Positions 16,594-25,450 are shown, counted from the first letter of the stretch. The stretch: 63,988 nucleotides of DNA from an uncultured Bacteroidales bacterium (GCA_903901975.1 CAIUTB010000125.1:1-63988); one strand, 5' to 3'. Made by a program: numbers and translations. Notes: generated by a model not told the origin, from the sequence alone.

Positions 16594-18318
16594 ATGATAA
16601 ATACCTGGATTTACAGAACACTTAACGAACAACAAATTGAGATACAAAACAAATTAGCAGAAGAACTTAGCATAAGTCCCATACTTGCCCAATTGTTGAT
16701 TCAACGGGATATCTTGACTTTTGAAGATGCCCGTCGTTTTTTTCGCCCCGATTTAAACGATTTACACGACCCATTCCTGATGACCGACATGCAAAATGCA
16801 GTCGATCGGCTTACTAAAGCCATGCATCGGAACGAGAAAATTCTTGTTTACGGCGATTACGACGTAGATGGAACAACCTCTGTGGCCTTGGTCTATAAGT
16901 TCCTCAAACAATTTTACTCCAATATCGATTTTTATATCCCCGACCGCTATAATGAAGGTTACGGCATATCCATTCAGGGAATTGATTTTGCTGCTGCCAA
17001 CGATTTTAAACTTGTCATTGCGCTCGATTGTGGTATAAAAGCGGTGGCCAAAGTAGAATATGCACTCAGTAAAGGCGTAGATTTTATTATTTGCGACCAT
17101 CATACTCCCGATGAAGTTTTGCCACCAGCCGTGGCTGTTCTCGACCCGAAACGGGACGATTGCACGTATCCTTACAAACATCTTTCCGGTTGTGGAGTGG
17201 GCTTTAAGCTGATGCAGGCTTTTGCCATTACCAACGACATAGATTTTTCAAAGCTTACACCATTGCTCGATTTACTGGCATTGAGCATTGCCTCTGATAT
17301 TGTGCCAATAACGGGTGAAAACCGCATATTGGCATTTTATGGACTGAAACAAATCAATTCCAACCCAAGTGTCGGCCTGAAAGGCATTCTGGAAGTGTGC
17401 GGCCTGACCGATAAAGAAATTTCCATCAGCGATATTGTGTTCAAAATTGGTCCACGCATCAACGCTTCGGGACGTATGAAACTGGCTTCGGAAGCGGTGG
17501 AACTGCTTGTTTCGAGCGATCATGCTTTTGCCAAAGAAAAAAGTGACACGATAAACGAATACAATAACGACCGTAAAGATCTCGATAAAAACATAACCGA
17601 TGAAGCCATTGCACTGATTGCTGCTGACAAACGCTATGCTGAACGAAGATCAATAGTCGTTCATAAACCTGACTGGCACAAAGGCGTAATTGGAATTGTG
17701 GCTTCGCGCCTTTCGGAAGAATTCTACAAACCAAGTATCGTTTTGTCTAATTCCAATGGCTTTGCCTCCGGTTCGGCTCGTTCTGTTCCTGGTTTCGACA
17801 TTTATAAAGCCATTGATTCATGCCGCGATTTGCTTGAAAACTTTGGTGGTCACATGTATGCTGCCGGTTTGACAATGAAGGAAGAAAACGTGCTGATATT
17901 TACCGACCGTTTTGAAAAATATGTAGCTGAAACGATATTGGAAGAGCAAACCTATCCACAAATAGAAATGGATTCGGTGCTTGAATTTAAGGATATAACT
18001 CCCAAATTCTTCCGGGTGCTGAAACAGTTTGGTCCCTTTGGTCCGGGCAATATGAAGCCGGTATTTGTATCGAAAAAGGTTTTTGATTACGGCACAAGCC
18101 GCCTGGTAGGGAAGGAGCAGGAACACCTGAAACTGGAACTGGTCGATTCAAGTTCCGAAAACGTGATGAACGGCATTGCTTTCCGTATGTTTGAGTACAA
18201 CGACCACCTGAAAGCCCTCAATCCGCTTGATATTTGTTACACGCTGGAAGAAAATTCATTCAACAACAATACGTCGATTCAGTTAATGATACGGGATATA
18301 AAGATTGAGGAGAATTAA
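16594..18318 (+). CDS. recJ: Single-stranded-DNA-specific exonuclease RecJ
   Basis: RecJ degrades single-stranded DNA 5' to 3' in recombination and mismatch/base-excision repair. The DHH-family motifs are intact: GDYDVDGTTS (87-96), ALDCGIK, CDHHTPDE (166-173) and LSGCGVGFKL. The DHHA1 domain shows HKGVIGIVASRL, FASGSARSVPGFDIYKAI and NFGGHMYAAGLTM. The C-terminal OB-type domain is present (KQFGPFGPGNMKPVFVSK). The 574 residues match the usual size. It stands alone, with the tsaC unit divergent on its left. Confidence 0.97.
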   Translation: MINTWIYRTLNEQQIEIQNKLAEELSISPILAQLLIQRDILTFEDARRFFRPDLNDLHDPFLMTDMQNAVDRLTKAMHRNEKILVYGDYDVDGTTSVALVYKFLKQFYSNIDFYIPDRYNEGYGISIQGIDFAAANDFKLVIALDCGIKAVAKVEYALSKGVDFIICDHHTPDEVLPPAVAVLDPKRDDCTYPYKHLSGCGVGFKLMQAFAITNDIDFSKLTPLLDLLALSIASDIVPITGENRILAFYGLKQINSNPSVGLKGILEVCGLTDKEISISDIVFKIGPRINASGRMKLASEAVELLVSSDHAFAKEKSDTINEYNNDRKDLDKNITDEAIALIAADKRYAERRSIVVHKPDWHKGVIGIVASRLSEEFYKPSIVLSNSNGFASGSARSVPGFDIYKAIDSCRDLLENFGGHMYAAGLTMKEENVLIFTDRFEKYVAETILEEQTYPQIEMDSVLEFKDITPKFFRVLKQFGPFGPGNMKPVFVSKKVFDYGTSRLVGKEQEHLKLELVDSSSENVMNGIAFRMFEYNDHLKALNPLDICYTLEENSFNNNTSIQLMIRDIKIEEN

Positions 18319-18416
18319 GAGCTAAGAATTAAATGTATTTGCTCACTATACAAAAGTGCGCCAGCGTGTGTTTCTCGATTATTTTTCAAAGGCAAATCTT
18401 AAGATTACCAAATCTT

Positions 18417-19340
18417 TCAATCTTTTCTTTTTGGCAAATTTATTTTTATTGTTTTTATATCTGTCCCATCAAAATTTATGGAATAAAAATTCTTATCGCC
18501 ATCTACTGTAAAAAGTACACGAGGACAAGTATTGAACATGCAAAAACTGGAAATTCTACCATCAGGTAAATTATAAATAGTTTTTACAAACCTCTTACCA
18601 TCCATTAAACTTAATCCATAGCCATTTGAGAAAACAAAGCAGTTAAATTTTTCTGAAAATAAAATATCATAGTAATGATTTCGTGTTTCATCAGATTCAT
18701 TTTTTGCACAAATCTTTAGCAATTTTGATGGGTCATTTCTTGTGAAAATATACATACCATGATCTTTATCAAAATAATGAACTACGAATATATCTTTATT
18801 TAACTCAGAAACATTGGCTAATAAATAAGCTTTTAACTTTGAAATTTTGGTTATTTGGTTATTGTCAAGATTTAATGAATAAATATCTGTACCACGATTA
18901 CTTGCTTTTGCAATTGGAGAATTTTGAGCAAATGTATCTGATTTACAAAAGATTATTGAGTTACTATATCGAGACGGAAATGCTTCTGTAATTATACTCT
19001 CACTTCCAGTTAAACGTTTTACTGATAATGTTTTTAAATCAGATTTGAATATAGCTGCTTTATTTGAATATGGGTCTCCCCCGATTAAAACAAAATTTTG
19101 GTTATCATTGAAAAAACGCAGACGATAAAATGAAATATTGTTTATTGCCGGGATTAATATTTTCACATTATTTCCTGATGAATCAACTCTATATATTGAT
19201 GAGCTTATTCCATTGAAGAAGTTAAAGTATATTTGTTTGTCGTCTCCTGAAAAAACAAAGTCACCTACACCTGTTGAAATTTTCTCATTTGTACAAGAAA
19301 GAATAATTAAGCAAATAAGTGCAATAATAATTTTTTTCAT
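18417..19340 (-). CDS. AT-rich orphan lipoprotein, probable beta-propeller
   Basis: The 307-residue protein begins MKKIIIALICLIILSC, a lipoprotein signal. The body shows repeated beta strands with aromatic and Asp/Gly turns (DFVFSGDDKQIYFNFFNG, IYRVDSSGNNVKIL, DIYSLNLDNNQITKI, VLFTVDGDKNFYSINFDGTDIKTI), like TolB/WD40-type propeller blades. No catalytic residues can be named. Codon use is strongly A/T biased compared with recJ next door, which suggests a recent arrival or weak selection. Nothing in the neighbourhood points to a function. Confidence 0.65.
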   Translation of the reverse strand: MKKIIIALICLIILSCTNEKISTGVGDFVFSGDDKQIYFNFFNGISSSIYRVDSSGNNVKILIPAINNISFYRLRFFNDNQNFVLIGGDPYSNKAAIFKSDLKTLSVKRLTGSESIITEAFPSRYSNSIIFCKSDTFAQNSPIAKASNRGTDIYSLNLDNNQITKISKLKAYLLANVSELNKDIFVVHYFDKDHGMYIFTRNDPSKLLKICAKNESDETRNHYYDILFSEKFNCFVFSNGYGLSLMDGKRFVKTIYNLPDGRISSFCMFNTCPRVLFTVDGDKNFYSINFDGTDIKTIKINLPKRKD

Positions 19341-19461
19341 ATCTGCTAGCCTCAGGTCTGTTATATTTAGCTACTGATAATATCGGGTTAATGAATCACT
19401 TCAAAAGATAATTTTAGGCTTTCAGGCACTCTGAACATTACCGAATACAAACATAAAATTA

Positions 19462-19707
19462 TCACTCATAAATAGAAAAAACCTTTATAACAATTTTTAA
19501 ATCTCCGATATTTTGAAAATCAAAATCTACCTTTCTGCCTTTCAACAAAGTATCTATTTCTCTTTTAGTAATTGGTGATTTTAGTTTATGTTTTGTGTAA
19601 TAATTTTCTTCCATAATAAAATAATCATTGTCAAATACGTCAATTATAACATAAAGCCAATTATTATTTCGTTTCAAATCAATGCCATATTTTACTATTC
19701 CTTTCAT
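19462..19707 (-). CDS. Small hypothetical protein
   Basis: From the ATG at 19707 the frame encodes 81 residues (MKGIVKYGIDLKRNNNWLYV...KVFSIYE). An upstream in-frame start at 19806 would add 33 residues, but that stretch is encoded by the repeat block at 19720-19940 and so is unlikely to be genuine. The product has no signal, no membrane span and no recognised domain. It is AT-rich like the neighbouring orphan lipoprotein. It may not be expressed. Confidence 0.4.
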   Translation of the reverse strand: MKGIVKYGIDLKRNNNWLYVIIDVFDNDYFIMEENYYTKHKLKSPITKREIDTLLKGRKVDFDFQNIGDLKIVIKVFSIYE

Positions 19708-19786
19708 AATTACCAAAGTCTTAAAGAATTGTCCCGTCCTGCCGGATATATTCTTTACATTAAATGTACCAAATTTGTGCATTGTC

Positions 19787-19940
19787 GTTGGGATTTGCAA
19801 TCCCAACTGTATGTATTCTTAGGATTTGCCGCTCGGCTCTGCCGCTTGGCTTGCCAAGAATCCCGTCTTAATCTATACAACCATAACTTCCCCCGTTCAC
19901 CGTAGCGTATCATTTTTTCTCCCGACGTTCACCACAGCGT
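19787..19940. repeat. Composite non-coding repeat block
   Basis: Three structures lie side by side. First is a perfect inverted repeat GTTGGGATT / AATCCCAAC with a TGC loop (19787-19807). Second is a GC-rich stretch with two near-copies of GCCGCTYGG and the palindrome CTTGGC-TT-GCCAAG (19845-19858). Third is an imperfect direct repeat CGTTCACCGTAGCGT (19894-19908) and CGTTCACCACAGCGT (19926-19940), period 32. The GC content is far above the flanks. It is probably a mobile or dispersed repeat remnant. Confidence 0.6.
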
Positions 19941-19980
19941 CCTGTTATGACAAAGTTAAAAAGAAAGCTCTGCTTTCATA

Positions 19981-21111
19981 TTACTCTATTATTTTCTTTT
20001 CTGCAGCCTCTTCAGCTGCCGGAATTGTTTCTTCCGCTTTATTTTCTTCCAGCACAAAGCGTTTGTAATACGAAATCATAAGCGTGGTGAGCGGAAGGGC
20101 AATAATCAGTCCCACCATTCCCATCAACGAGCCCCAAATGGAAAGCGATAGCAGAATGACAGCCGGATTAAGTCCGGTAACTTTTCCCATAATGCGTGGC
20201 GTGAGAATCAGGTCTTCGAGCAACTGAATAACCACAAATACCACTGCAATTCCAATCAGCACCGACGTTAAATTTTGACCGGTTTCGAACGATTGAAGCA
20301 AGCCCAGCATCAAGGAAGGAATTAGGGCGACGGCTTTCAGATAAGGCACCATATTCAATACGCCAATCAGTACGCCCATAACAATGGCGAGCGGCATGCC
20401 AATAATGCTGAATCCGATGATGAAAAGTATTCCCACAATAAGGGCTATTAATGCCTGCCCACGGAAATAGCGGTTCATACCACTTTCCATATCCACAATG
20501 ATTTCAGTTATCAGTTCTTTGTACTTAGGCGGAATAATTCCCAACATGGAGGCGGATATTTTTTCGAAATCCAACAGAATGAAAATCAGATACAGAAAAA
20601 CAATAATTACCACCGAAAATCCCAGAATAAAGTCGAGCGAACCATTAATAAAATCCCACAATTGTGGTGCCAGTTTGCGGATGCTGTTCATGATGTTTTC
20701 ATCTTTCAGAATGGTCTGAAGATTCATGTGCGAAAGGTAACGCTGAATTTCGTGTTGCCAGGCTTTGGGCAAAAATGAATTCATATTCAGATTTTGGCTA
20801 TAGCTAACAACGAGTTCCGAAAGTTTCTGAATTTCCACACTTACAATGGGAGCTAATAATAGAATTATTCCGGTTATTGAACCGAAAAACAATATAAGTG
20901 TCGCAAGAATCGAGAGACTGCGACTTTTAAATTTTAGTTTGTGTTGAAAAAATGACACGAATGGTTGCATTAAATAAGCCATCAACCAGGCAACCAGGAA
21001 GGGAAGTAATACATTACTCAGTCTGACAATCAACAAATAAAGCAGTGCCAGAATGCTTAAACCGATAAGCATTCTTACCACCCGATCGAAGGTATAAGGT
21101 TTTGAGTTCAT
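19981..21111 (-). CDS. AI-2E family (PerM/YdiK-like) membrane transporter
   Basis: The roughly 376-residue protein has about eight spans in the typical 3 + 5 arrangement: an N-terminal set (LIGLSILALLYLLIVRL, NVLLPFLVAWLMAYLMQPFVSFF, SLSILATLILFFGSITGIILLLA), a long periplasmic region, and a C-terminal set. The family signature is the block GVLIGVLNMVPYLKAVALIPSLMLGL and later EDLILTPRIMGKVTGLNPAVILLSLSIWG. Family members have been linked to AI-2 export or Na+/H+ exchange, so the substrate is unknown. An in-frame start at 21255 overlaps tdk and runs through two repeat copies; I use the ATG at 21111 (MNSKPYTFDRV). Confidence 0.87.
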   Translation of the reverse strand: MNSKPYTFDRVVRMLIGLSILALLYLLIVRLSNVLLPFLVAWLMAYLMQPFVSFFQHKLKFKSRSLSILATLILFFGSITGIILLLAPIVSVEIQKLSELVVSYSQNLNMNSFLPKAWQHEIQRYLSHMNLQTILKDENIMNSIRKLAPQLWDFINGSLDFILGFSVVIIVFLYLIFILLDFEKISASMLGIIPPKYKELITEIIVDMESGMNRYFRGQALIALIVGILFIIGFSIIGMPLAIVMGVLIGVLNMVPYLKAVALIPSLMLGLLQSFETGQNLTSVLIGIAVVFVVIQLLEDLILTPRIMGKVTGLNPAVILLSLSIWGSLMGMVGLIIALPLTTLMISYYKRFVLEENKAEETIPAAEEAAEKKIIE

Positions 21112-21117
21112 AAATAA

Positions 21118-21146
21118 GCCCCCTTTGATCCCCCGCAGGGGGAATT
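21118..21146. repeat. GC-rich palindromic repeat, copy C
   Basis: Forward-orientation copy of the dispersed repeat, containing CCCCCGCAGGGGG, 7 bases before the AI-2E transporter start codon. It forms an inverted pair with copy D across 44 bases. Confidence 0.7.
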
Positions 21147-21190
21147 CTATAATGTAACTTTTTATATTTATTTCTAATTTCTCTGCACTA

Positions 21191-21218
21191 AAATCCTCTT
21201 TAGGGGTTTGGGGTTGTC
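21191..21218. repeat. GC-rich palindromic repeat, copy D (tdk 3' end)
   Basis: Reverse-orientation, degenerate copy (CTTTAGGGGTTTGGGG core). It overlaps the tdk coding end and supplies its stop codon and last residues TTPNP. Confidence 0.65.
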
Positions 21219-21790
21219 CTCGTTTTATTAAAGCAATCCCTGCAAATGGGTTCATATTCAGTCATCTCACCTAGTAGAACGCGTTTGTCGCTGTCAACTA
21301 AGCGGTGCGAAACATAAGCCAGCGATCCACACCGAACACATATAGCATGAACTTTATACACATCTTCGGCAATCGCGCAGAGAGCAGGCATAGGTCCGAA
21401 CGGTATGCCCTTGAAATCCATATCCAGTCCGGCAATGATGACCCGAATACCCTGATTGGCAAGCTGTGTGCAAACATCCACTAATCCATCGTCGAAAAAC
21501 TGAGCCTCGTCAATTCCGACCACATCCACATCACCAGCCATAAGCAAAATGCTACCCGACGAATCAACCGGTGTGGAACGAATGGCAGTCCGGTCATGCG
21601 AAACAACCTCATCTTCCGAATAACGCGTGTCAATTTTTGGTTTGAAAATCTCCACTTTTTGCTTAGCAAAATTGGCACGTTTTAATCTCCGTATCAACTC
21701 CTCTGTTTTTCCTGAAAACATCGAGCCGCAAATTACTTCAATACTCCCACGTTTTTGTTGAATTGGATGGTTCTGTTCGAAATATATCAT
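21200..21790 (-). CDS. tdk: Thymidine kinase (type II)
   Basis: Tdk phosphorylates thymidine in the salvage pathway. The P-loop GSMFSGKT is at residues 22-29, the catalytic glutamate is in DEAQFF (94-99), and the lasso domain has two zinc cysteine pairs ([13 protein letters not shown] and CRDC). At 196 residues it is slightly long. The extra C-terminus (NKTRTTPNP) is encoded by repeat copy D, which also provides the TAA. The core enzyme is complete, so activity should be unaffected. Confidence 0.95.
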   Translation of the reverse strand: MIYFEQNHPIQQKRGSIEVICGSMFSGKTEELIRRLKRANFAKQKVEIFKPKIDTRYSEDEVVSHDRTAIRSTPVDSSGSILLMAGDVDVVGIDEAQFFDDGLVDVCTQLANQGIRVIIAGLDMDFKGIPFGPMPALCAIAEDVYKVHAICVRCGSLAYVSHRLVDSDKRVLLGEMTEYEPICRDCFNKTRTTPNP

Positions 21791-21889
21791 GGTATTTTAT
21801 TGAAAATTAGGTGATTTTCGTTATAGTTTATTCCGATTATAGTACCTTTACTGCGGTTTATATCTTCATGCCGGTAGTTAGCACTTTTA

Positions 21890-21904
21890 ATCTTTGCAAA
21901 GATA
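21890..21904 (-). promoter_or_regulatory. Palindrome containing the tdk -7 element
   Basis: ATCTTTGCAAAGAT is a perfect 14-base palindrome (21890-21903). With the next base it gives the minus-strand -7 element TATCTTTG for tdk. The opposite face, towards rsmI, is one base off spacing. Confidence 0.35.
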
Positions 21905-21980
21905 AAAAAATAACAAGGATAGAAAATATATTTACAAAAAAAGATATGAACACATACGTTAATTAAATACTGAGATTATT

Positions 21981-22652
21981 ATGAAACTTTTTGTTGTACC
22001 TACACCGATTGGAAACCTCGAAGATATGACTTTTCGTGCCATTCGGGTACTGAAAGAAGCCGATTTAATTTTGGCAGAAGATACACGCACCAGTGGGTTT
22101 TTGCTCAAACATTTTGAAATTAAGACTCCTATGCAATCGCACCATAAATTCAACGAGCATAAAACAGTTGAAAATGTGGTTCAGCGTATTATGAACGGTC
22201 AGAAAGTGGCGTTGATTTCCGATGCCGGTACACCTGCCATTTCCGATCCCGGATTCTTGGTGGTGCGTCAGTGCATAGAGAATGGTATTGAAGTAGAATG
22301 TTTACCCGGTGCAACGGCTTTTGTGCCCGCTTTAGTTACTTCCGGTTTGCCCAACGACCGTTTTACTTTCGAAGGCTTCTTACCTCCCAAAAAAGGCCGT
22401 CAAACTAAAATCAGAGAACTTTCCACCGAAAAACGAACCATGATTTTTTACGAATCACCCTTCCGATTGGCAAAAACCCTGACTCAGCTCGCTGAATTTT
22501 TCGGAAATGAACGAAAAGCTTCTGTTTCACGCGAAATTTCAAAGCTATTTGAAGAAACCAAACGGGGCACTTTGCAGGATTTAAGCCTTTATTACACAGA
22601 ACATAACCCCAAAGGAGAAATTGTTGTAATTGTTGCAGGATTAGAAGAATAA
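21981..22652 (+). CDS. rsmI: 16S rRNA (cytidine-1402-2'-O)-methyltransferase
   Basis: RsmI 2'-O-methylates C1402 in the ribosomal P site. The tetrapyrrole-methylase fold is evident from VPTPIGNLEDMTFRAIRVL (5-23), LAEDTRTSG, SDAGTPAISDPGFLVVR, LPGATAFVPALVTSGLP, FEGFLPPKKGRQ and ISKLFEETKRG. The 223 residues match the usual length. It is divergent from tdk and followed by a lipoprotein gene with its own promoter. Confidence 0.95.
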   Translation: MKLFVVPTPIGNLEDMTFRAIRVLKEADLILAEDTRTSGFLLKHFEIKTPMQSHHKFNEHKTVENVVQRIMNGQKVALISDAGTPAISDPGFLVVRQCIENGIEVECLPGATAFVPALVTSGLPNDRFTFEGFLPPKKGRQTKIRELSTEKRTMIFYESPFRLAKTLTQLAEFFGNERKASVSREISKLFEETKRGTLQDLSLYYTEHNPKGEIVVIVAGLEE

Positions 22653-22663
22653 CATTACCTTTG
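22633..22663 (+). promoter_or_regulatory. Promoter of the coiled-coil lipoprotein gene
   Basis: TTG at 22633-22635, then 20 bases, then TACCTTTG at 22656-22663. The implied start near 22670 leaves a leader of about 80 bases. The -33 box overlaps the end of rsmI. Confidence 0.55.
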
Positions 22664-22748
22664 CAGCCGAAAACAAACCGAATCAATTGCTAAGTTTTCA
22701 ATAGGTACTTAAACTTTCCATTCAACTCACTATTTAGTTTTTTAAGTT

Positions 22749-23618
22749 ATGAAACCGTTTTTTTACACATTCGCTCTGATGGCTGTGATACTGACATCAT
22801 GCGTCAAAAATTCTACTGATTACAAGGCTCTTCAGGCTCAAAATGATTCGTTGATGAATTCAAAAATCAAACTCCAACAGGAAGTTGACAGTTATTTCTC
22901 GGCAATGAATCAGATCGAGCAGAATATTGAGAAAATCAAGGAAACTGAAAAAGTTATTTCAGTTCAACCTGTTGGAACAGAGTTGACTGCCGATGTTCGC
23001 ACAAAAGTGAATGAGGATATGACTTATTTGTTTGATATGCTGAGAGCTAACAAACAGGAATTAGCCCGCTTAAAGTCAAAACTCAGAAAAAGCGCATTCA
23101 AATCTTCTCAACTGGAAAAAACTATCATTAAACTGACCAAATCGCTTGAAGAAGAAACGGCAAAAGTGGCCGTATTACATGGTGAATTAGCCAAAAAAGA
23201 CTCCTTGATTGTAAAACTGGACACTCAGGTAGTTAAATTAGGTCGTTATGTTGAGAATCTGACCGTTGAAAATAAATCCAAAGATGTAAAAATTAAAGAA
23301 CAGGAGGAAACCATTCATACTGCGTGGTATGTCTTTGGAACGATTAATGAGTTGAAACAACAGAAAATTGTTTCCATAGAAGGAATGTTCAGCCAGCAAC
23401 GTATTCTGCAACATGATTTTAATAAAAATTATTTTGTTCGGATTGATGCACGGAAAACGAAATCAATTCCATTGTATTCAACTCATGCAAAGATTCTTAC
23501 CGGTCATCCTAAATCTTCCTACACCCTGGAAAAAGAAAATGGAAACTTTGTATTACTGATTGTTGATCCTGAAGAATTCTGGAGTATAAGTAAATATCTG
23601 GTTATTGAGGTGGAATAA
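22749..23618 (+). CDS. Coiled-coil lipoprotein
   Basis: The signal ends LTSC, a lipobox, so the protein is anchored in the membrane. Residues about 25-200 are heptad-rich (for example LQAQNDSLMNSKIKLQQEVD and KSLEEETAKVAVLHGEL), predicting a long coiled coil. The final 90 residues form a compact domain ending FWSISKYLVIEVE. Bacteroidetes relatives have been annotated as Cbp1-family collagen-binding adhesins, but I cannot confirm the link, and collagen binding should not be assumed. It has its own promoter and is followed by an inverted repeat pair. Confidence 0.7.
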   Translation: MKPFFYTFALMAVILTSCVKNSTDYKALQAQNDSLMNSKIKLQQEVDSYFSAMNQIEQNIEKIKETEKVISVQPVGTELTADVRTKVNEDMTYLFDMLRANKQELARLKSKLRKSAFKSSQLEKTIIKLTKSLEEETAKVAVLHGELAKKDSLIVKLDTQVVKLGRYVENLTVENKSKDVKIKEQEETIHTAWYVFGTINELKQQKIVSIEGMFSQQRILQHDFNKNYFVRIDARKTKSIPLYSTHAKILTGHPKSSYTLEKENGNFVLLIVDPEEFWSISKYLVIEVE

Positions 23619-23621
23619 TAG

Positions 23622-23717
23622 GCCCCTAACCCCTAAAGGGGAACCATAATACCGCCTTCTCTTTGTTCATTTTTGTCAAACCAATACTAACTTAGTTCCC
23701 CTTTAGGGGTTAGGGGC
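23622..23717. repeat. Perfect inverted pair of GC-rich repeats (copies E and F)
   Basis: Copy E (23622-23644) and copy F (23695-23717) are exact reverse complements over 23 bases (core CCCCTAACCCCTAAAGGGG), with a 50-base spacer. Each arm can form a small hairpin and the pair can form one long stem. Copy F ends two bases before the start codon of the phosphatase gene. Confidence 0.85.
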
Positions 23718-23719
23718 TT

Positions 23720-24412
23720 ATGTATAAATATGTTTTTATTGATTTAGACGATACTATTTGGGATTTTCATGCCAATGCAAAATCATCGTTACATGAAATT
23801 TTCGAAACCAGAAAATTATACAATCATTTTGATAATTTCGATCAGTATTTTGAAATTTATGCCAAGCGGAATCTTGAGTTATGGGATCAGTACGGCAAAG
23901 GATTTATAACCAAAGAAGCTCTTTCCTTGGAACGATTTCTGCATCCTCTGAAAATGGTTGGTATTGATGATGCCGAATTAGCCATTGCGATAGGGAAGGA
24001 GTATCTCGATTTATTACCCACCCGAACAACTCTCATACCTTATGCTATCGAACTCTTAGATTATCTGGCACCGAAATATCCACTGACCATCGTTTCAAAT
24101 GGATTTATTGAAGTGCAATACCGCAAACTCAAGAGTTGTCAGATTGAGCAATACTTCTCACATGTGGTACTTTCGGAAGCTGCAGGAGCTTTGAAACCTG
24201 ATAAACGTATATTCGAATATGCCTTGGGTTTAAACGAAGCAACCGTCTCTGAAACGATTATGATTGGTGACAGTTACGAAGCTGATATTATTGGTGCCCA
24301 AAATGCAGGGTTGGATCAGATTTACTTTAATCCGAATGTTGCAGCATCTCCAACTAATTTTCCTGCTACGTATTTTGCTAAAAGTCTAGATCAGATTCTA
24401 GCTATATTGTAA
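23720..24412 (+). CDS. HAD-family noncanonical nucleotidase (YjjG type)
   Basis: YjjG-like HAD phosphatases remove phosphate from odd pyrimidine and other nucleotides. Motif I is DLDDTIWDF (Asp8 and Asp10), motif II is TIVSNGF, the motif III lysine is in GALKPDKRIF and motif IV is MIGDSYEADIIGAQ. A helical cap lies between motifs I and II. The 230 residues match the family. The start codon directly follows repeat copy F, so any ribosome binding region lies inside the repeat. It ends at a bidirectional terminator. Confidence 0.88.
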   Translation: MYKYVFIDLDDTIWDFHANAKSSLHEIFETRKLYNHFDNFDQYFEIYAKRNLELWDQYGKGFITKEALSLERFLHPLKMVGIDDAELAIAIGKEYLDLLPTRTTLIPYAIELLDYLAPKYPLTIVSNGFIEVQYRKLKSCQIEQYFSHVVLSEAAGALKPDKRIFEYALGLNEATVSETIMIGDSYEADIIGAQNAGLDQIYFNPNVAASPTNFPATYFAKSLDQILAIL

Positions 24413-24431
24413 AGATATTCATTATTCGACA

Positions 24432-24467
24432 AAAAAAAGAGTTTCTCGGCTGAGAAACTCTTTTTTT
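24432..24467. terminator. Bidirectional terminator
   Basis: AAAAAAAGAGTTTCTC and GAGAAACTCTTTTTTT pair perfectly around a 4-base GGCT loop. It lies between the convergent phosphatase and DUF1735 genes. Confidence 0.9.
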
Positions 24468-24487
24468 GTAAAGTAAATAGAACGTGT

Positions 24488-25450
24488 TTACGGTCTTTTA
24501 CCAATATACGTAAATACTTCAACATAATGAGTACGGTGACCTGCAATAACAGATGGTTGATTCATCCAGTAAGAAACACTTAATGTATGCGTTGCAGCAT
24601 CAAACTTGTTAATCCCTGATGGATCCAATTCACCAGATCGTGTACTTGATGCTGGTTGACCATAATAATTCGTTACTGAAGTTACATTGCCACTTCCATC
24701 AAAATGGAAAATTGGAGCAAACGTTCCATACATACTAAGTGCACCTCCACTCTTAATTAAGTGATAAAAATTACCGGCTGTAACATCATACATAACTACA
24801 GAAGTTGCATCCAAGGTTTCAAGATATACTTCATTAGGATATGCTCCTACTATACCAGCATTTGCTGCATCAACCAAAGTACCTGTAAGCGTATAATCAC
24901 CATCGTATTGGTTTTTGATCCCGAATTTAACGAACCCGGTTACCAAATTACTCAAGGTGTATTTTGGATCACTTACGGCAGTTAATTTTACTCCAAATGA
25001 ATAAAAACCACCAAAATTTGAAGGATTAAACTTCACTTTAATATATCCAGTACTTGATCCGGCAGGAATAGTTACCGTATTTCCAGTATTCAGAACAATA
25101 AATTTTGTTGGATCAGGAATTGCATTTCCTGCAGCAATCAGTTTAGCCATTGCAGCATTAGTAGCATTCAACAATTCGAATGTAACAGTAACATCACTTG
25201 TAGCAGGACCAGAAGTCAAGTTAACAGGGATGAAATTAATGGTTGTATCACGATTAAATCCGTCGTATGCACGTGAAACAGCATTTGTTGTATCCGCTGA
25301 GGTCAAATGAACTTCAACAAAATTTTGATTCGCAGTATTTTTCGTACCAATCAAATTGTTCGAATAATCGCTATCATTCAAGCAGGCAGTCATTGTCAAT
25401 ACAAAGGCCAGCGTCAGGATAGGAAAAATTTTATTTATTATCTTATTCAT
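24488..25450 (-). CDS. DUF1735/SusE-position surface lipoprotein
   Basis: The protein is a 320-residue lipoprotein (MTACLND lipobox). The N-terminal half resembles the DUF1735 beta-sandwich (VEVHLTSAD...INFIPVNLTSGPATSDVTVTFELL, VTIPAGSSTGYIKVKFN). The C-terminal half resembles the DUF4361-type domain (YDGDYTLTGTLVD, VYLETLDATSVVMYDV). Such genes commonly follow SusC/SusD and encode surface ligand-binding proteins. Here it is third in the operon, 86 bases after SusD. There is no enzyme gene in the operon, so the ligand is unknown. Confidence 0.8.
   Translation of the reverse strand: MNKIINKIFPILTLAFVLTMTACLNDSDYSNNLIGTKNTANQNFVEVHLTSADTTNAVSRAYDGFNRDTTINFIPVNLTSGPATSDVTVTFELLNATNAAMAKLIAAGNAIPDPTKFIVLNTGNTVTIPAGSSTGYIKVKFNPSNFGGFYSFGVKLTAVSDPKYTLSNLVTGFVKFGIKNQYDGDYTLTGTLVDAANAGIVGAYPNEVYLETLDATSVVMYDVTAGNFYHLIKSGGALSMYGTFAPIFHFDGSGNVTSVTNYYGQPASSTRSGELDPSGINKFDAATHTLSVSYWMNQPSVIAGHRTHYVEVFTYIGKRP

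Noticed and set aside
19708-19806. Extended N-terminus of the small hypothetical protein
   Set aside because: The 33 extra residues are encoded by the repeat block and contain no family-like sequence.
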